From: CAWATG01 sp963785035
GTDB lineage: Bacteria; Actinomycetota; Acidimicrobiia; IMCC26256; CAWATG01
Direction: 5' to 3'
Length of the DNA stretch: 38,261 bases
NCBI GenBank assembly: GCA_963785035.1
Contig: CAWATG010000013.1
Span: 1 to 38,261, forward strand
The translations under genes were made by a program, and so were the position numbers. Below the pieces are notes generated by a model that saw only the letters and a list, made by a program, of their open reading frames with translations, was not told the DNA's origin and made no database searches. The stretch's first letter is position 1. Each line of letters begins with the position of its first letter. Shown piece by piece: positions 16,890 to 26,126 of the stretch.

Positions 16890-18340
16890 TCATCGACCGA
16901 GGAGTCCACGGAGAATTTCGGCTGCTACCGGCGCCGCGACTCGTCCGCCGGTGGCCTCGGTACCGCTGACCCCACCATGCTCGATGAGCACGGCGATCGC
17001 AAAGCGTGGTGCTTCTGCGGGAGCAAGGCCGACGAACCAGGCGTGGGGTGGTCCGCTGTCAGTCTGGGCAGTTCCGGTCTTGCCGGCGACGCTGACGCCC
17101 GGAATGCGTGCGGCGGTGCCAGTTCCCTGCTCGACGACTGACACCATCATCTGCTTGACCTGCTCGGCGACCAGCGGGGGCACTGCTGATTTCCAAAGCG
17201 CTGGGGCGATGTGGCGAACGATGGCACCGTCGGAATCCTGGATATCGGACACGACGTGCGGCTTCATGATGTCACCGTGGTTCGCGATCGCGCCGGCGAT
17301 GAGCGCCATCTCGAGCGGGCTCACGGCGATGAAGCCCTGGCCGATCCCAGCCTGTGCAAAGAAACCCTCGCTGCCCTTGAAGACGTGCCCGGCGAGGGAT
17401 GTGCCCCGGGCAGCCCCCGGGAGGTCCAGCGGTGGCCGATCAGAGACTCCGAAGGCGTCGATCCCCGGCGGGAATCTGTCTGCGAGATCGAGGCCGACCC
17501 GGACGAACGTCGTGTTACACGATTGTTGAAAGCTCACCGCCAGGGTTCCTCCGCAACTCGCGTCGCCGAAGTTCTTGATCATGCGCGTCGTGTTCGGTGC
17601 GCCGAGTTCGCGGCAGAACCGGGTACGTCGTCTCGGGAGCGGCAACACCATTGGCCAGCGCGACGGCGGTCGTCACGATCTTGAAGGTCGAGCCGGGGGG
17701 GTAGATCTCGGCGATCGCTCGTAAGAGGCCGGGCTTGGCCGGGTTCGCGTTGAGCAGCCCGTAATACGCCTGAACCTGCGTAGCGTCATGGCCCGCGAGT
17801 GGGTTTGGATCGTACGAAGGGTTCGAATACATCGCGATGATCGCGCCGGTTGTGGGGTCGAGTGACGACGACGGAGCCCCGTTGGTTGTTGAGCGCTCGT
17901 TTGGCAAGTTCTTGTGCGTAGCGGCTCATTGTCAGGACGACGGTGCCCGTGTCCTGACGATTGATCAGAATGTCACCGAAGTTACGAACCTGCTGTTGGA
18001 AATCGCGTCCGACGAGGACGCCGTTGTACTTGTCCTCGAGTCCGGTGTTGCCGTAGACGAACGATTGAAATCCCGTGACGTGACCGAACAGCTCACCGAG
18101 TGGGTACTCGCGCTGAAACTTGAACTCGTCGACGGTGGGGATCGATCGTGCGACGATTTCGCCGTCGGCAGTCACGATCGCGCCCCGAGGACGTGAGTAG
18201 TCACGTATTCGCGTGCGGATATTTCGTGGGTCTTCGGCGAGGGGCGTTGCGCGAACCATCTGCAGATACGTGAGCTGGCCGAGGAGAATCAACATGAGCG
18301 CGGTGACCATGAAGCCGACGCGGCGAATCCCGCTGTTCAT
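16890..18340 (-). CDS. pbpA: Penicillin-binding protein PbpA, class B transpeptidase (two frameshifts)
   Basis: Class B PBP that cross-links peptidoglycan with RodA. The N-terminus is a signal-anchor (RRVGFMVTALMLILLGQLTYLQ) followed by RDYSRPRGAIVTADGEIVA. The transpeptidase motifs are S-x-x-K in PPGSTFKIV, S-C-N in SFQQSCNTTFV and K-T-G in VAGKTGTAQTD. These parts lie in three frames. Removing one base near 17863 (RGSVVV to LDPTTGAI) and one near 17611 (TYPVLP to ELGAPNTT) restores about 482 aa, normal for actinobacterial PbpA. Its ATG overlaps the rodA stop (ATGA). Two independent breaks in a conserved gene argue for sequence error. Confidence 0.92.
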
Positions 18341-19660
18341 GGTTGCACCTGACCCATGCGATGTTCGTTCTGGAGTTGTTCGACGCTGTCATCGGAGATC
18401 CGCAACAACAATGCGAGGACGATGTAGTTGACAACCAGTGAAGAACCACCGTACGAGACGAATGGAAGCGTCACGCCGGTCAACGGGATGACCCGAGTGA
18501 CACCTCCGATGATGACGAACGTCTGTATTCCGACGACTGCCGTAAGGCCTGCGGCGAACAGTTTCGAGAAAGGTCGCGGGCAGACGATCGCGATACGAAA
18601 GCCCGTTCCGAGCAATAACAAGAACGCGATGATCACCGACGCCGTGCCTAACAGGCCGAGTTCCTCGCCGATCGCCGCAAAGATGAAGTCGGTGGCCACG
18701 TAGGGGATCTTCTGCGGACTTCCGAGACCCAGCCCGGTTCCGGCAAAGCCACCGGTTCCGAACGCAAAGAGGGACTGCACGATCTGGTAGCCGTCGCCCT
18801 GCGCGTCCAACCAAGGGTTTGTCCATGTCGCAACGCGGACTTGGACATGGTCGAAGAGGTTGTAGGCGAGCGTTGCGGTTGAAAAGAAGAGGACGGAGCC
18901 ACCGACGATGTACATGGCGCGGTTCGTTGCCATGTAGAGCATCGCGGCGAAGATCGCGAAGAACAACAAGGACGATCCGAGGTCCTTTTGCATCACCATG
19001 ACGACGAGTGAGGTGCCCCAGGCGACAACGAGCGGGCCGAGGTGTTTCGGATGGGGGAAGCGAAGGCGCCCAAGACGCAATGTCCCTTGGGTGAGGAGGT
19101 CCCGTTTGTCGACGAGGTACGCCGCGAAGAACACGACCAGCAGTACCTTCGCCACTTCACCCGGTTGAACCTGAAACGGACCGATCTTTGCCCAGAGGCG
19201 GGCACCGTTGATCTCCCGGCCAATCGGTGAAGGCGCGAGTGGAAGCAGCAGGGCCGCGATTCCGGCCACGAGGAAGGTGTAGCGGTATCGCTCGAAGACG
19301 CGCACGTCGCGAACCGACGAACAACGTCGCGATGAATGCGCCCACGCCCACGAGAGCCCACGTGGCTTGTCCGCGTGCGAGTTCCTTGTCGAGGCGCGTG
19401 ATCATCACGAAGCCCAACCCGGTAAGCAGAGCAGCCAGTGGTAGCAGCGTGGGTTCTGCTCGTGGAGCGAGGCGACGGACCGCGAGATGGGCGACGAACA
19501 TCAACCCGACAAGCGCAGCGAGGATGACCCACAGGTCGGCGGGAATATTCGGATCGTCGGCGAGTGCGGTCAGGATGTAGCCGCTTGTCGTGACGAGAAT
19601 CGCAAGAATTCCCAGGCCGAGTTCAGCGTTCCGTCGCCGACGAGCGACGGGTGTGTTCAT
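18337..19660 (-). CDS. rodA: RodA/FtsW SEDS glycosyltransferase (frameshifted)
   Basis: SEDS peptidoglycan polymerase, a multi-spanning membrane protein acting with the adjacent PbpA. Motifs in the C-terminal part: NGARLWAKIGPFQVQPGEVAK (the signature with the catalytic-site region), KDLGSSLLFF, GTGGFAGTGLGLGSPQKIPYVATDFIFAAIGEELGL, and PLTGVTLPFVSYGGSS near the end. The first third is in another frame (from ATG 19660 to about FIATLFVG). Removing one G near 19313 joins FV to VRDVRVFERYRYTF, giving about 440 aa. ATGA overlaps link it to pstP upstream and pbpA downstream. Confidence 0.92.
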
Positions 19661-21030
19661 GGAAAAGGGGGTCCGCTGCCTGGCGCAGGCGGAGCCAAGG
19701 TGGTTGGCAATCCGGGCGTACTTGTTGTTGGAGCCGAGGTCGTCGACGTCTCCGAGGTTGGTCCGGGCTCGGTCGAAGATGTTGTGGGTGTCGGCGTCGT
19801 GCTCGGCGAGGGTTGCTTGTACTTTTCGATCAGTCGTGCGATGAAGAGATGCGCCTTGTTGCTGGACGAGAAGCGGCGCCCGTCAGCAAGGTCGTCTTGT
19901 TCTGCACGCGTCAGGTCGGAGCGACGCAGTTTCGCGGTCTCTTCCCGTGTGGGATTCCAGCCGAGAAGCCCACCTGGAACGCCGCGGTAGACAATGACAT
20001 CGGTGCCGGCGAACCCAACGAAGTAGCTGTTGCGCGCGTACCACCCGGTTGCACCGATCGCGATCCCGAGCAACACGAGGATCGGCAGAACGTAGAGCGT
20101 GATGCGTCGCGCTGCGTGTAGGAAGCCGCCGCTTGTGCGGGCATTGCGCCGATCGCGGCGGGTTTGCGGTGTTGCGCTGGCTTCGGCGGCGCGCGCTGCT
20201 GTCGCGTCCTGCGGGAGCGGTGGTGTGGTGATGTCGGCCGGTGACGGGTGTTCGATGCGCGCGACCTGGTCGGTTTCGGACTCGGTGTTCGCGAACGACT
20301 GTGTGGCGTCCGCAGCCACTCCATCCGGGCCGGCGATGACGTCAGCGACCACCGTCGTGATGTTGTCGTCACCTCCAGCGGCATTCGCGGTGTCGACGAG
20401 TGCGGTGGCGGCGCGCAGCGGATCAGCCTCGCGCCGCAAGATTGCGGCGATGTCCGTTGCGTGGACCATTGTCGTCAGGCCATCGGAACACAGCAGGATC
20501 CGATCACCGATCTGGAGTTCGATCGTGATGACGTCGATGTCGACATCAGCGTCGATGCCGAGTGCGCGGGTGATGATCGACCGCTGTGGGTGTGTAGTGG
20601 CCTCTTCTTCGGTCAGTCGGCCCTCGCGTACCAGTTCTTCGACCAGGCTGTGGTCTTTGGTGATCTGCGTCATTTCGCCATCACGTAGGAGGTAGGCACG
20701 CGAATCGCCGACATGCGCGATGACGAGGGCGTCATTGATGAGTGATCCAGCCGTCACGGTTGTGCCCATGCCGCGAAGGTCGGGCCGCGCTTTGGCCTTC
20801 TCGAAGACTGCAGCATTGGCAGCTTCGAGCGCATTGCCGATAGCAGTGCCGGTTGCGACGAGAGCGCGGAGGGATTCGAGCGCAGTCGCGCTCGCGACCT
20901 CACCCGCCTGGTGGCCTCCCATGCCGTCGGCAACCGCGTACAACCCGATGCGTTCGTCGACGATGAAAGCGTCTTCGTTGCCGTTGCGCACGCGACCGAC
21001 GTCGGTCACGGCTCCCGTGATGAGTTTCAT
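19657..21030 (-). CDS. pstP: PP2C-family Ser/Thr phosphatase (PstP)
   Basis: Metal-dependent phosphatase that reverses PknB phosphorylation. 457 aa. PP2C motifs: RNGNEDAF, YAVADGMGGHQAGEVAS, GTTVTAG, HVGDSRAYLLRDG, THPQRSIITRALG and GGDDNITTVVADV cover residues about 1-240. One membrane helix (ITLYVLPILVLLGIAIGATGW) follows, then an extracellular part and a Thr/Ser/Pro-rich tail. ATG 21030 has GAGGTGA upstream and overlaps the fhaB stop; its own stop overlaps the rodA start. Confidence 0.94.
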   Translation of the reverse strand: MKLITGAVTDVGRVRNGNEDAFIVDERIGLYAVADGMGGHQAGEVASATALESLRALVATGTAIGNALEAANAAVFEKAKARPDLRGMGTTVTAGSLINDALVIAHVGDSRAYLLRDGEMTQITKDHSLVEELVREGRLTEEEATTHPQRSIITRALGIDADVDIDVITIELQIGDRILLCSDGLTTMVHATDIAAILRREADPLRAATALVDTANAAGGDDNITTVVADVIAGPDGVAADATQSFANTESETDQVARIEHPSPADITTPPLPQDATAARAAEASATPQTRRDRRNARTSGGFLHAARRITLYVLPILVLLGIAIGATGWYARNSYFVGFAGTDVIVYRGVPGGLLGWNPTREETAKLRRSDLTRAEQDDLADGRRFSSSNKAHLFIARLIEKYKQPSPSTTPTPTTSSTEPGPTSETSTTSAPTTSTPGLPTTLAPPAPGSGPPFP

Positions 21031-21510
21031 CGCGTCACCTCGGCCACAGTCTGACCGAAGCGGACACGGTCGCCGCGTCGTGCTTGTGTTGCAGCGGTGA
21101 GGCGCTGGCCATTCAGAAAGGATCCGTTGGTCGAACCAAGGTCTTCGATCCATACGACGCCTTCGCGTTGAAAGACACGCGCGTGAACTTGAGAAACGAA
21201 TGTGTCATCGGGAAGCGAGAGTGAACAGCCTCCACCGCGCCCGACGGTCAGTTCGCCATCGAGGCGATACGTCTCACCTTTTCGAGCAGGTGGCTCGATG
21301 ATGCGTAAGGACAGTTCGCCGCGTCGCTTCTTCTTCGCTGAGCAGCGGCTCTCGCTGTGGATTGTCGTGTTGCGCGGGCGCGGTCGATGGCAGACCGTCG
21401 AATGCCGGCGACCTCAGCTCAACCGCGACGACACGGACGACTCGAGCCAAGAACAGGTAGAGCAATGCCAAGAAGCAAAGCTTGAGGACCGTGAGAAGAG
21501 ACTCCGACAC
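21027..21510 (-). CDS. fhaB: FHA-domain membrane protein FhaB (frameshifted)
   Basis: FHA protein of the FhaB type (FipA in mycobacteria), a phosphothreonine reader linking kinases with the cell-wall machinery. The N-terminal membrane helix SESLLTVLKLCFLALLYLFLA is typical, then a linker SEEEATRR. The FHA domain lies in another frame: ETYRLDGELTVGRGGGCSLS, VSQVHARVF and DLGSTNGSFLNGQ, ending VRFGQTVAEVTR. The frames join if one base near 21316-21321 is removed. GTG 21510 gives the canonical start; an ATG at 21561 in the same frame would overlap fhaA by 35 nt. About 160 aa restored. Confidence 0.85.
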
Positions 21511-21526
21511 AGGGCAGGTGCCGCTT

Positions 21527-22180
21527 TCAGGAGGCTTCGAAACGGAGCGAATGCGACCCAATCGTGATGACGTCTCGATCGACGAGCACGCGTTCGCGAA
21601 TTGAAGAACCGTTGACGGTAGTGCCGTTGAGGGAATCGAGATCGATAAGTCGGAAACCGCTCGCTTCGGGCTTGATCTCGGCGTGGCGACGCGAGACCCG
21701 GGGGTCGTCGATCACGATCTCGCAGTCGGGGAGTCGACCAACGAGGATCGTGTCGTCGCCGAGCGCTCGGCGACTCCCATCGGGAAGGACGAGGCTGCCG
21801 ATACGCCCTCCGGGTCCTTCGACGATGGATGCTTCGACGTCGAGCCCGCCCTTGTGCATTTCCTCGTCACAGACGAGTTCGACGACGACGGGGCCGAGGA
21901 ACTGAAAACCTTCCTCGTTGGCGTGGGAGCGTGCAGCTTCGGCGAGCTCACGTGCGAGGACCTCTCCGTAGGATTCGAAGCGTTCGAAATCGCTCGGCGA
22001 GAGAAAGACTTCGATGTGATTCGGCACGACAGGGCCGCGTACGCCGAGCGTTCGGCGCGCGTCGAGCTCGCGGACCATCCGGTGTCCGATCTCGACCGGC
22101 TGGAGGCCGCTGCGGAAGGCTTTGGAGAAAGTGCCTTCCACGAGCCGTTCGAGCCTGCGCTCGAAACTCTGGAGTCCCAC
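21527..22180 (-). CDS. fhaA: FHA-domain protein FhaA
   Basis: FhaA, first gene of the wall/division signalling operon, 217 aa. The N-terminal DUF3662 domain starts GLQSFERRLERLVEGTFSKAF and contains VEIGHRMVRELD; the C-terminal FHA domain has ILVGRLPDCEIVIDDPRVSR, RHAEI and DLDSLNGTTVNG, ending VITIGSHSLRFE. In mycobacteria FhaA binds the pseudokinase-domain protein MviN; that partner is not in this window. The frame is open upstream through the tRNA-Leu, so GTG 22180 is chosen: it gives the family N-terminus and has TACACT 7 nt upstream. Confidence 0.93.
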   Translation of the reverse strand: MGLQSFERRLERLVEGTFSKAFRSGLQPVEIGHRMVRELDARRTLGVRGPVVPNHIEVFLSPSDFERFESYGEVLARELAEAARSHANEEGFQFLGPVVVELVCDEEMHKGGLDVEASIVEGPGGRIGSLVLPDGSRRALGDDTILVGRLPDCEIVIDDPRVSRRHAEIKPEASGFRLIDLDSLNGTTVNGSSIRERVLVDRDVITIGSHSLRFEAS

Positions 22181-22187
22181 CCCCGGG

Positions 22188-22193
22188 AGTGTA
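22188..22193 (-). promoter_or_regulatory. -10 element of fhaA operon, leaderless
   Basis: TACACT on the minus strand, 7 nt, then GTG 22180. As the downstream genes mostly overlap, this is the likely main promoter for fhaA through pknB. Confidence 0.55.
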
Positions 22194-22290
22194 GGAGAGT
22201 GGTCCGTTCGATCTGAAGCGGAATGTGCTCGAAGTTTTGGAACATGCGCAATGGGTGCCGAAAACGGCTTGCTACGCTGCCGGGCTACTC

Positions 22291-22373
22291 GGGCGAGTGG
22301 CGGAATGGCAGACGCGCTGGCTTCAGGTGCCAGTGAGGGCAACCTCGTGGGGGTTCAAGTCCCCCCTCGCCCA
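22291..22373 (+). tRNA. tRNA-Leu (CAG)
   Basis: Acceptor GGGCGAG/CTCGCCC; anticodon stem CTGGC/GCCAG with loop TTCAGGT and anticodon CAG; long variable arm GAGGGCAACCTC; T-loop GTTCAAGTC. Discriminator A. TACGCT at 22273-22278 is 12 nt before the 5' end. The accessory-looking region begins immediately downstream. Confidence 0.95.
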
Positions 22374-22533
22374 CCGAGAAGGTGCAGGTCAGGCGGGTAC
22401 CGGGACTTGACACAACTCGACCCGTGCGCTGCCAGAGTCCGAGGTCAAGGCTTACCGAGCCGAGCGTTCGACGGACCTCTGTTGCTATCCGCGACGGCAT
22501 CGCGCGATCTCGATCAATCGGAGCGTCACAAGC

Positions 22534-23094
22534 TCAGATCATCCGGCCGGCCTCGTCGGCGAAGGCAGGCGTGCCGGCCCGTGCGAGCCGGGCGAGCAGA
22601 TCGTGCGGCGTGAGCGGCGGATTGCGGGTATGCGCCGCTTGCTCACGTAGGACGTCGAGCACCACGCGAGGCGCGAGGTTGAGTTGATCGAGGAGGAAGT
22701 CGTCGGGGTGGACGACCGCGATCTCAAGTGCCGCCATTGTGATGTCGGGGAAGTCATCGACGTTCGCGGTGACGATCGTGTCGGCTCTGCCGAGCATCGC
22801 GGCTGCGACGACGTGGCGGTCGTCTGGGTCCGGCAACGTCAGGGTTGCCTCGAACACATCCCAGCCTTCGATCCGCGGATCTTCGAAGGCGTCGTTCATC
22901 GCGGTGAACCGCTTGGCGACGACATCTGGTTCCAGATAGCTATGGACCGCGAGGACCGCGTCGGCGGCCTCCGCGAGGATGCGGTCGGACCAGAGCGGCC
23001 GGTACAGCTGGTGTTCAGCGAGCCGCAGAAGCGTGTCCGCGAGGGCGATGGGCACGAGCACGCACGCGTCGAGCAGCGCCGTGTACCGCGGCAC
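22534..23094 (-). CDS. PIN-domain toxin of type II TA module
   Basis: PIN-domain ribonuclease (VapC-like), 186 aa, a predicted toxin. The acidic residues of the active site are visible: D9 in ALLDACVLVPI, E42 in ILAEAADAVL, the DPDDRHVVAAA cluster (89-99) and the NVDDFPDI segment (D113/D114). It is longer than classical VapC (about 130 aa), with a C-terminal extension of about 60 residues. The gene follows the HTH gene by 3 nt, in the usual antitoxin-first order. Its RNA target is unknown. Confidence 0.85.
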   Translation of the reverse strand: MPRYTALLDACVLVPIALADTLLRLAEHQLYRPLWSDRILAEAADAVLAVHSYLEPDVVAKRFTAMNDAFEDPRIEGWDVFEATLTLPDPDDRHVVAAAMLGRADTIVTANVDDFPDITMAALEIAVVHPDDFLLDQLNLAPRVVLDVLREQAAHTRNPPLTPHDLLARLARAGTPAFADEAGRMI

Positions 23095-23097
23095 GGA

Positions 23098-23640
23098 TCA
23101 CTCGCTGTCGGGTCGCGCCCGGCGACGCCGCGCTGCCTTCAACGCGTCGGCGTAGTCGGCGGGGGATCCCTCGTACAGCCCGAGCGCGCTGGCCTCCTCG
23201 GTGAGCTCGTCGAGCGCTGACCGCTGCTGAGCGCGCCGGCGGGCTTGGAAGTCGATGAGGTCCTGGAGCCGAACCCTTCGGTGACGGTTCGGCTTATCGA
23301 AGGGGATGGCCCCGGTTTCGAGGAGCTTCACCAGCGTCGGTCGACTGACTCCGATGAAGTCGGCAGCTTCTTGCGTGGTGAGCAGCATGCCTTGGGGAGC
23401 CACGAGCGTGGCCTTGCCTTGACGCATCACCTCAACGACCTGTCGGAGGGCGCGATACACCTCGGCGGGGAGCGGGACTTGTTCGCCGTCAGGGCCGAGC
23501 AGGAGACCCGGCTCGGTGTGGTTCTCGACGAAGCGCGCGAGGGCGAGGAGTTGGTCAAGGTCCTCTGGCGGGAAGACGAGATCGGCGTCCCCGTCGTGAT
23601 TGTCCGGCGCGGGTCCTGTCGGAGCGAGGGCTTGGATCAT
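23098..23640 (-). CDS. HTH (excisionase-type) antitoxin
   Basis: 180-aa DNA-binding protein, probable antitoxin and autoregulator. A helix-turn-helix of the excisionase/MerR-like type spans residues about 85-132 (LLTTQEAADFIGVSRPTLVKL, then RHRRVRLQDLIDFQ). The N-terminal 75 residues carry an acidic region and a helical segment; the C-terminal 45 residues (LDELTEEASALGLYEGSPADYADALK) are the likely toxin-binding part. ATG 23640 has TAGACT 6 nt upstream. A triple 13-bp repeat lies upstream of the promoter and could be its operator. Confidence 0.82.
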   Translation of the reverse strand: MIQALAPTGPAPDNHDGDADLVFPPEDLDQLLALARFVENHTEPGLLLGPDGEQVPLPAEVYRALRQVVEVMRQGKATLVAPQGMLLTTQEAADFIGVSRPTLVKLLETGAIPFDKPNRHRRVRLQDLIDFQARRRAQQRSALDELTEEASALGLYEGSPADYADALKAARRRRARPDSE

Positions 23641-23646
23641 GTCGGA

Positions 23647-23652
23647 AGTCTA
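23647..23652 (-). promoter_or_regulatory. -10 element of TA operon, leaderless
   Basis: TAGACT on the minus strand, exactly 6 nt before ATG 23640. A TTTCGT hexamer 17 nt further upstream (23670-23675) could be the -35. Confidence 0.55.
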
Positions 23653-23685
23653 CGCCAGAATCGAAAGAAACGAAAGCCCCGCTTC

Positions 23686-23724
23686 TGAGCTCTACGCAGG
23701 AGCTCTACGAAGGAGCTCTACGAA
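23686..23724 (-). repeat. Three tandem 13-bp repeats, possible TA operator
   Basis: Three direct copies of GGAGCTCTACGAA (23686-23698 with two or three mismatches, 23699-23711 and 23712-23724 exact). Each contains the GAGCTC palindrome. The array lies about 11 bp upstream of the presumed -35 of the toxin-antitoxin operon, so it may be bound by the HTH antitoxin. Confidence 0.6.
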
Positions 23725-24024
23725 GTGGTGCCTCAATTGCCCGTGAAGTGGTCGTTCGAGGGCCGACGCCTTCTACCAGAACTTCTACCGGCGGGGTTGA
23801 AATCCAGTGGAAGCGCGGAGCATCCTCCAGCACGCTGAGCCGCGAAGTAGCAGGTCAAGGCACTTTCCAACATCGACTGCCATCGATCAGCAGCCTCCTC
23901 GACGGCCTTGACGACTAGGTAGTTGATGCGGACCCTTATTCGTCCGCCTTCGAGCGCAGCTGCTCGTGCAGTGCCGTCCAGGAGGCGGATTGCTGTAGCG
24001 GTTCGGGGAGCATGAGGGGAGCGC

Positions 24025-24055
24025 TATGATCATCAGATGATGACATCACTTGATG
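24025..24055 (+). promoter_or_regulatory. Leaderless promoter and paired palindromes at MFS start
   Basis: TATGAT (24025-24030) lies exactly 6 nt before ATG 24037. Two palindromes CATCAgaTGATG (24031-24042) and CATCActTGATG (24044-24055) follow with a 13-bp period, one covering the start codon. This is a plausible operator of the TetR regulator encoded downstream in the same operon. Confidence 0.6.
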
Positions 24056-25534
24056 ACAAGGGTCGATCCGACTCGGCCGTCATGCGGGTCCTCATCGTCG
24101 CTGCACTGACCATGTCGGTGGTCTCGACGCTTGGAACTCCGCTGATCCCTGACATCGCTGCCGAGAAGAACGTCAGCCTTGAGGACGCGCAGTGGATGCT
24201 CACGGTCACGATGCTCGTCGGCGCAATCGCAACGCCGGTGATCGGTCGCCTGGGTGACGGATCGAGGCGCAAGCGCGTCTTGATCGCAACGCTCGCAGCG
24301 GTGCTTGTCGGGTTGGTCATCACCGCGAGCGCGGGGTCCTTTGCGCAGATGGTCATCGGCCGAGGGATTCAAGGTGTCGGCTACGGAACGGTCCCCCTCG
24401 CGATCGCGTACCGCGCGTCACCACCTCGGACCGGAATTGCAGGCGCGCGCGATCGCCGCCCTCTCGGTGACGGTGGCAGTTGGTGCCGGGCTCGGATTTC
24501 CACTCACGGGCCTCATCGCGCAGCTCTTCGACTTTCACATCGCGTTTTGGTTCGGTGCGCTGTGCTGCGTGGCGTCGCTCACCGCCGTGGCGATCTTGCT
24601 TCCGCCCGACTCGGGAGCCGACCACAAGGCGCGCGTCGATTACGTCGGCGCGGCGATGCTCGGCGGCGGTCTCACTGCGCTGCTCGTGGCAATCAGCCGC
24701 GGGGAGTCGTGGGGTTGGGCGTCGAACCAGGTGCTCGGCTTCTCGGGTACCGGCGTGGTGCTGTTGATCGGATGGGGGTGGTTCGAGCTGCGCACCACCG
24801 ACCCGATCGTCGACCTCCGCGTCTCTGCAAAGCCCGCGGTGTTGGGTGCGAACGCGGGAGCGGTCCTGATGGGGTCGGGGATGTACCTCGGCCTGTCACT
24901 CGTGAACCGGCTGGTGCAGACGCCCACCTCGGCGGGGTACGGTTTCGGCGCGTCCCTCTTCCTGTCGGGCTTGGTGCTGCTGCCTTTGTCGTTCGGAAGC
25001 CTCGCGGCTCAGCCGATCGCGCGGATGGTGACGGAGCGCCGGGGAGTGCGTGTCGTCTTGCCGGCCGGCGCATTCGCGGTCGCCATAACCCTCTTGGTCG
25101 CGTCGGCGACCCATGATCACCTCTTCGAGCTCTTCGCCGTCACCGCACTACTGGGAGTCGGGATCGGCACGACGTTCGCCGCGATGCCCGCCTTGATCGT
25201 CTCCCACGTGCCCCCGTCGAGAGTTGGGAGCGCGATGAGCACGAATCAGGTCCTGCGCACCGTCGGGGGAGCCCTCGGTAGTGCTATCTCGGTATCGGTC
25301 CTCGCGGCGAAGGTGCAAACCGGCTCCGTCTATCCTGAGAGCAACGCGTACACGCTCGCGTTCATCATCGGCGGCGCGCTGTGTGTCGTTGCAGGGGTGG
25401 CCGCATTCGCGCTGGTGCCGGGGCGTGATGGGCGCGGCGCGTCCGAAGATGGTGAGCTTGCCCTGTTGATGCAGGAGAGCGGCACCAGTGCCGGGGTGGG
25501 GCCAAGCATGTTCGATGGCGAAGATGGTGAGTAA
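24037..25534 (+). CDS. MFS drug-efflux transporter (frameshifted)
   Basis: Major facilitator exporter of the EmrB/QacA-like group. The N-terminal half has LGTPLIPDIAAEKNVSLEDAQWMLT and the motif-A region GRLGDGSRRKRVLI, then GRGIQGVGYGTVPLAIA. The rest continues in another frame from ARHHLGPELQARAIAALS and holds the remaining membrane helices. Removing one base near 24408-24412 restores about 498 aa. ATG 24037 is supported by TATGAT 6 nt upstream. It overlaps the TetR gene that follows. Substrate unknown. Confidence 0.88.
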
Positions 25535-26117
25535 CCCGACACCGCCGCGCGCGCGTGAGTCGTCGGCCACGCGCGCGAGTCTCCTCGAGGCGGCCGCGCG
25601 AATGTTCGCTGAGCACGGTTACGGCGCGGCGACAACGCGTCAGATCGCTGCCGCAGCCGGCGTGGATGCCGCGCTCATCGCGCGCTACTTCGGGAGCAAA
25701 GAAGGTCTTTACCTCGCCGTGGTGGAAGAGAGCCGGTCGTCGTTCGATTTCCAACCAGAACCCGTCTCGCCGGAGCTGTACACGCGAACGCTCCTCGCGC
25801 GTTGGTTGCAGAACGGCGGCGGGCCCGTGGCCGCGAGCATCGTGCGCCCCCAAGTGAGTGAACGCGCGCGCAAGCGGATCATTCGGCTGCTCCGGGATCG
25901 GTTCCTCATGCCCTTTGCCGATTCGCTTCCCGAACCGGACCCGGAGCGAGCCGCACTCACAGCCGAGATCGTGGCCGCGGCACTGGCCGGGATCGCCCTG
26001 GCTCGATCCACCGGATCGCTCAGCCGAGTGGAAGCCGCGTCCGAGGAGGCGATCGCCGGCGTGCTCGCCGAGATCCTCCACTTCGACGACACGTCCATCG
26101 AACGCCGCCGCGCCTGA
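25524..26117 (+). CDS. TetR-family regulator
   Basis: TetR-type repressor of 197 aa from ATG 25524. The N-terminal HTH reads LEAAARMFAEHGYGAATTRQ then IAAAAGVDAALIARYFGSKEGLY, a clear match. The C-terminal ligand domain is distinct from the other TetR here. The start overlaps the MFS stop, so it is cotranscribed with the exporter and probably represses that operon through the palindromes at its start. Confidence 0.9.
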   Translation: MVSNPTPPRARESSATRASLLEAAARMFAEHGYGAATTRQIAAAAGVDAALIARYFGSKEGLYLAVVEESRSSFDFQPEPVSPELYTRTLLARWLQNGGGPVAASIVRPQVSERARKRIIRLLRDRFLMPFADSLPEPDPERAALTAEIVAAALAGIALARSTGSLSRVEAASEEAIAGVLAEILHFDDTSIERRRA

Positions 26118-26126
26118 GCAGAGCCC

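Larger units (their letters stand above)
23641..24024. other. Intergenic region between TA operon and MFS gene
   Basis: About 380 bp without a supported gene. It holds the TA promoter, the 13-bp repeats, and a second short direct repeat (CTTCTACC at 23770 and 23782, period 12). The minus strand is open from about 24023 to 23733 (NYLVVKAVEEAADRWQSMLE in the middle) but lacks a start codon near its beginning; it could be a remnant gene. Confidence 0.45.

Noticed and set aside
22180..22342. Upstream extension of the fhaA frame
   Set aside because: It runs antisense through tRNA-Leu(CAG); the GTG at 22180 gives the family N-terminus.
23936..24013. 25-codon ORF on the minus strand (MLPEPLQQSASWTALHEQLR...)
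   Set aside because: No ribosome-binding site or leaderless -10, and too short to judge; it lies in the region discussed as a possible remnant.
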